Assembly: GCA_028293005.1 (NCBI GenBank)
Contig: JAQGLH010000029.1
Location: 1 to 5,132 of the forward strand
DNA from: Alphaproteobacteria bacterium
Lineage (GTDB): Bacteria > Pseudomonadota > Alphaproteobacteria > Sphingomonadales > Sphingomonadaceae
Direction of reading: 5' to 3'
Length of the DNA: 5,132 nucleotides
Shown here: piece after piece, positions 4,962-5,132 of the stretch
Numbering within the stretch: position 1 is the stretch's first letter
How the letters are laid out: each line of letters begins with the position of its first letter
Translations under genes and position numbers: made by a program
The notes under the pieces: model-generated
The model's database searches: none
Seen by the model: the letters and a program-made list of their open reading frames with translations, nothing else
What the model was told of the DNA's origin: nothing

Positions 4962-5132
4962 TTAGACGCAACGCCGGGCGGACAGTTCGACATGACACAC
5001 GCCTTGGGGACATGCCGACCCCCAACGGTTGCTCGCAATCACCTGCGGAGTCAAACCGGTTGCGGCGGCCGGTGCGGCGCCGGGCCCGAGCGCCGCGGCC
5101 GGCGCAGGCGTGGGCGGATGATGGCTGCCGCT
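4962..5132 (-). other. GC-rich right-edge region, possible C-terminal end of another gene
   Basis: One minus-strand frame is open from the window edge to TAA at 4962-4964 (56 residues). It begins with a Pro/Ala-rich stretch (HHPPTPAPAAALGPGAAPAA), like an alphaproteobacterial linker, and ends in a Cys-containing tail I do not recognise. It would end 20 nt before the lipoprotein gene. Another minus frame ends at TGA 5051-5053, and one plus-strand frame is also open to the edge. The stretch holds two inverted repeats: GCGGCGC/GCGCCGC (5074-5080 and 5090-5096) and TTGGGG/CCCCAA (5004-5009 and 5020-5025). No frame is clearly real, so this is not called as a gene. Confidence 0.25.

Noticed and set aside
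2302..4965. 887-codon open frame on the plus strand antisense to cstA and the lipoprotein gene
   Set aside because: Its product is dominated by Arg, Asp, His, Gln and Glu with no recognisable domain, which is the usual mirror image of a GC-rich membrane-protein gene. The minus strand here encodes a clear CstA.
4942..4990. GATAAT-like -10 box just before the lipoprotein gene
   Set aside because: It lies so close to the ribosome binding site that almost no leader would remain, and there is no -35 element at 17 nt spacing.

Overview
The window is about 5.1 kb of GC-rich chromosomal DNA with short intergenic gaps and Shine-Dalgarno-led genes. The protein types (DUF983 zinc-ribbon membrane protein, DUF1330 protein, a secreted EF-hand protein, a CstA/YbdD pair, an NTF2-like lipoprotein) point to an alphaproteobacterium, most likely a sphingomonad. 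That placement is an inference from protein style and composition; there is no rRNA or marker gene here to prove it. I see no tRNA, rRNA, CRISPR array, insertion sequence or phage gene.

Layout from left to right. At 1-207 (minus) is the N-terminal part of a small exported Cys/Met-containing protein cut by the window edge. At 319-729 (minus) is a secreted calcium-binding EF-hand protein. At 958-1245 (minus) is a DUF1330 protein, followed by a strong GC-rich hairpin. At 1431-1853 (plus) is a DUF983 protein, the only convincing plus-strand gene. It is divergent from the DUF1330 gene and converges on the next operon with a gap of only 26 bp. At 1880-4122 (minus) is a two-gene operon, cstA followed by a ybdD/yjiX-type small gene. 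They overlap by four bases (ATGA) and are almost surely translationally coupled. At 4123-4416 is a regulatory-looking gap with leader hairpins, a 10-bp palindrome and an array of 13-bp tandem repeats. At 4417-4941 (minus) is an outer-membrane-type lipoprotein with an NTF2/SnoaL-like domain. At 4942-5132 there is GC-rich DNA with two inverted repeats and perhaps the C-terminal end of another minus-strand gene.

How the genes work together. Only cstA and ybdD form a clear functional unit: a many-pass inner-membrane carrier for pyruvate or peptides and its small cytosolic partner, typical of carbon-starvation nutrient scavenging. The other genes look like independent housekeeping or envelope genes. 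I find no convincing new multi-gene system. The most unusual signals are non-coding: a 10-nt sequence in the EF-hand gene's upstream region that is perfectly complementary to its ribosome binding site, and the 13-bp tandem repeats with the structured leader upstream of cstA.
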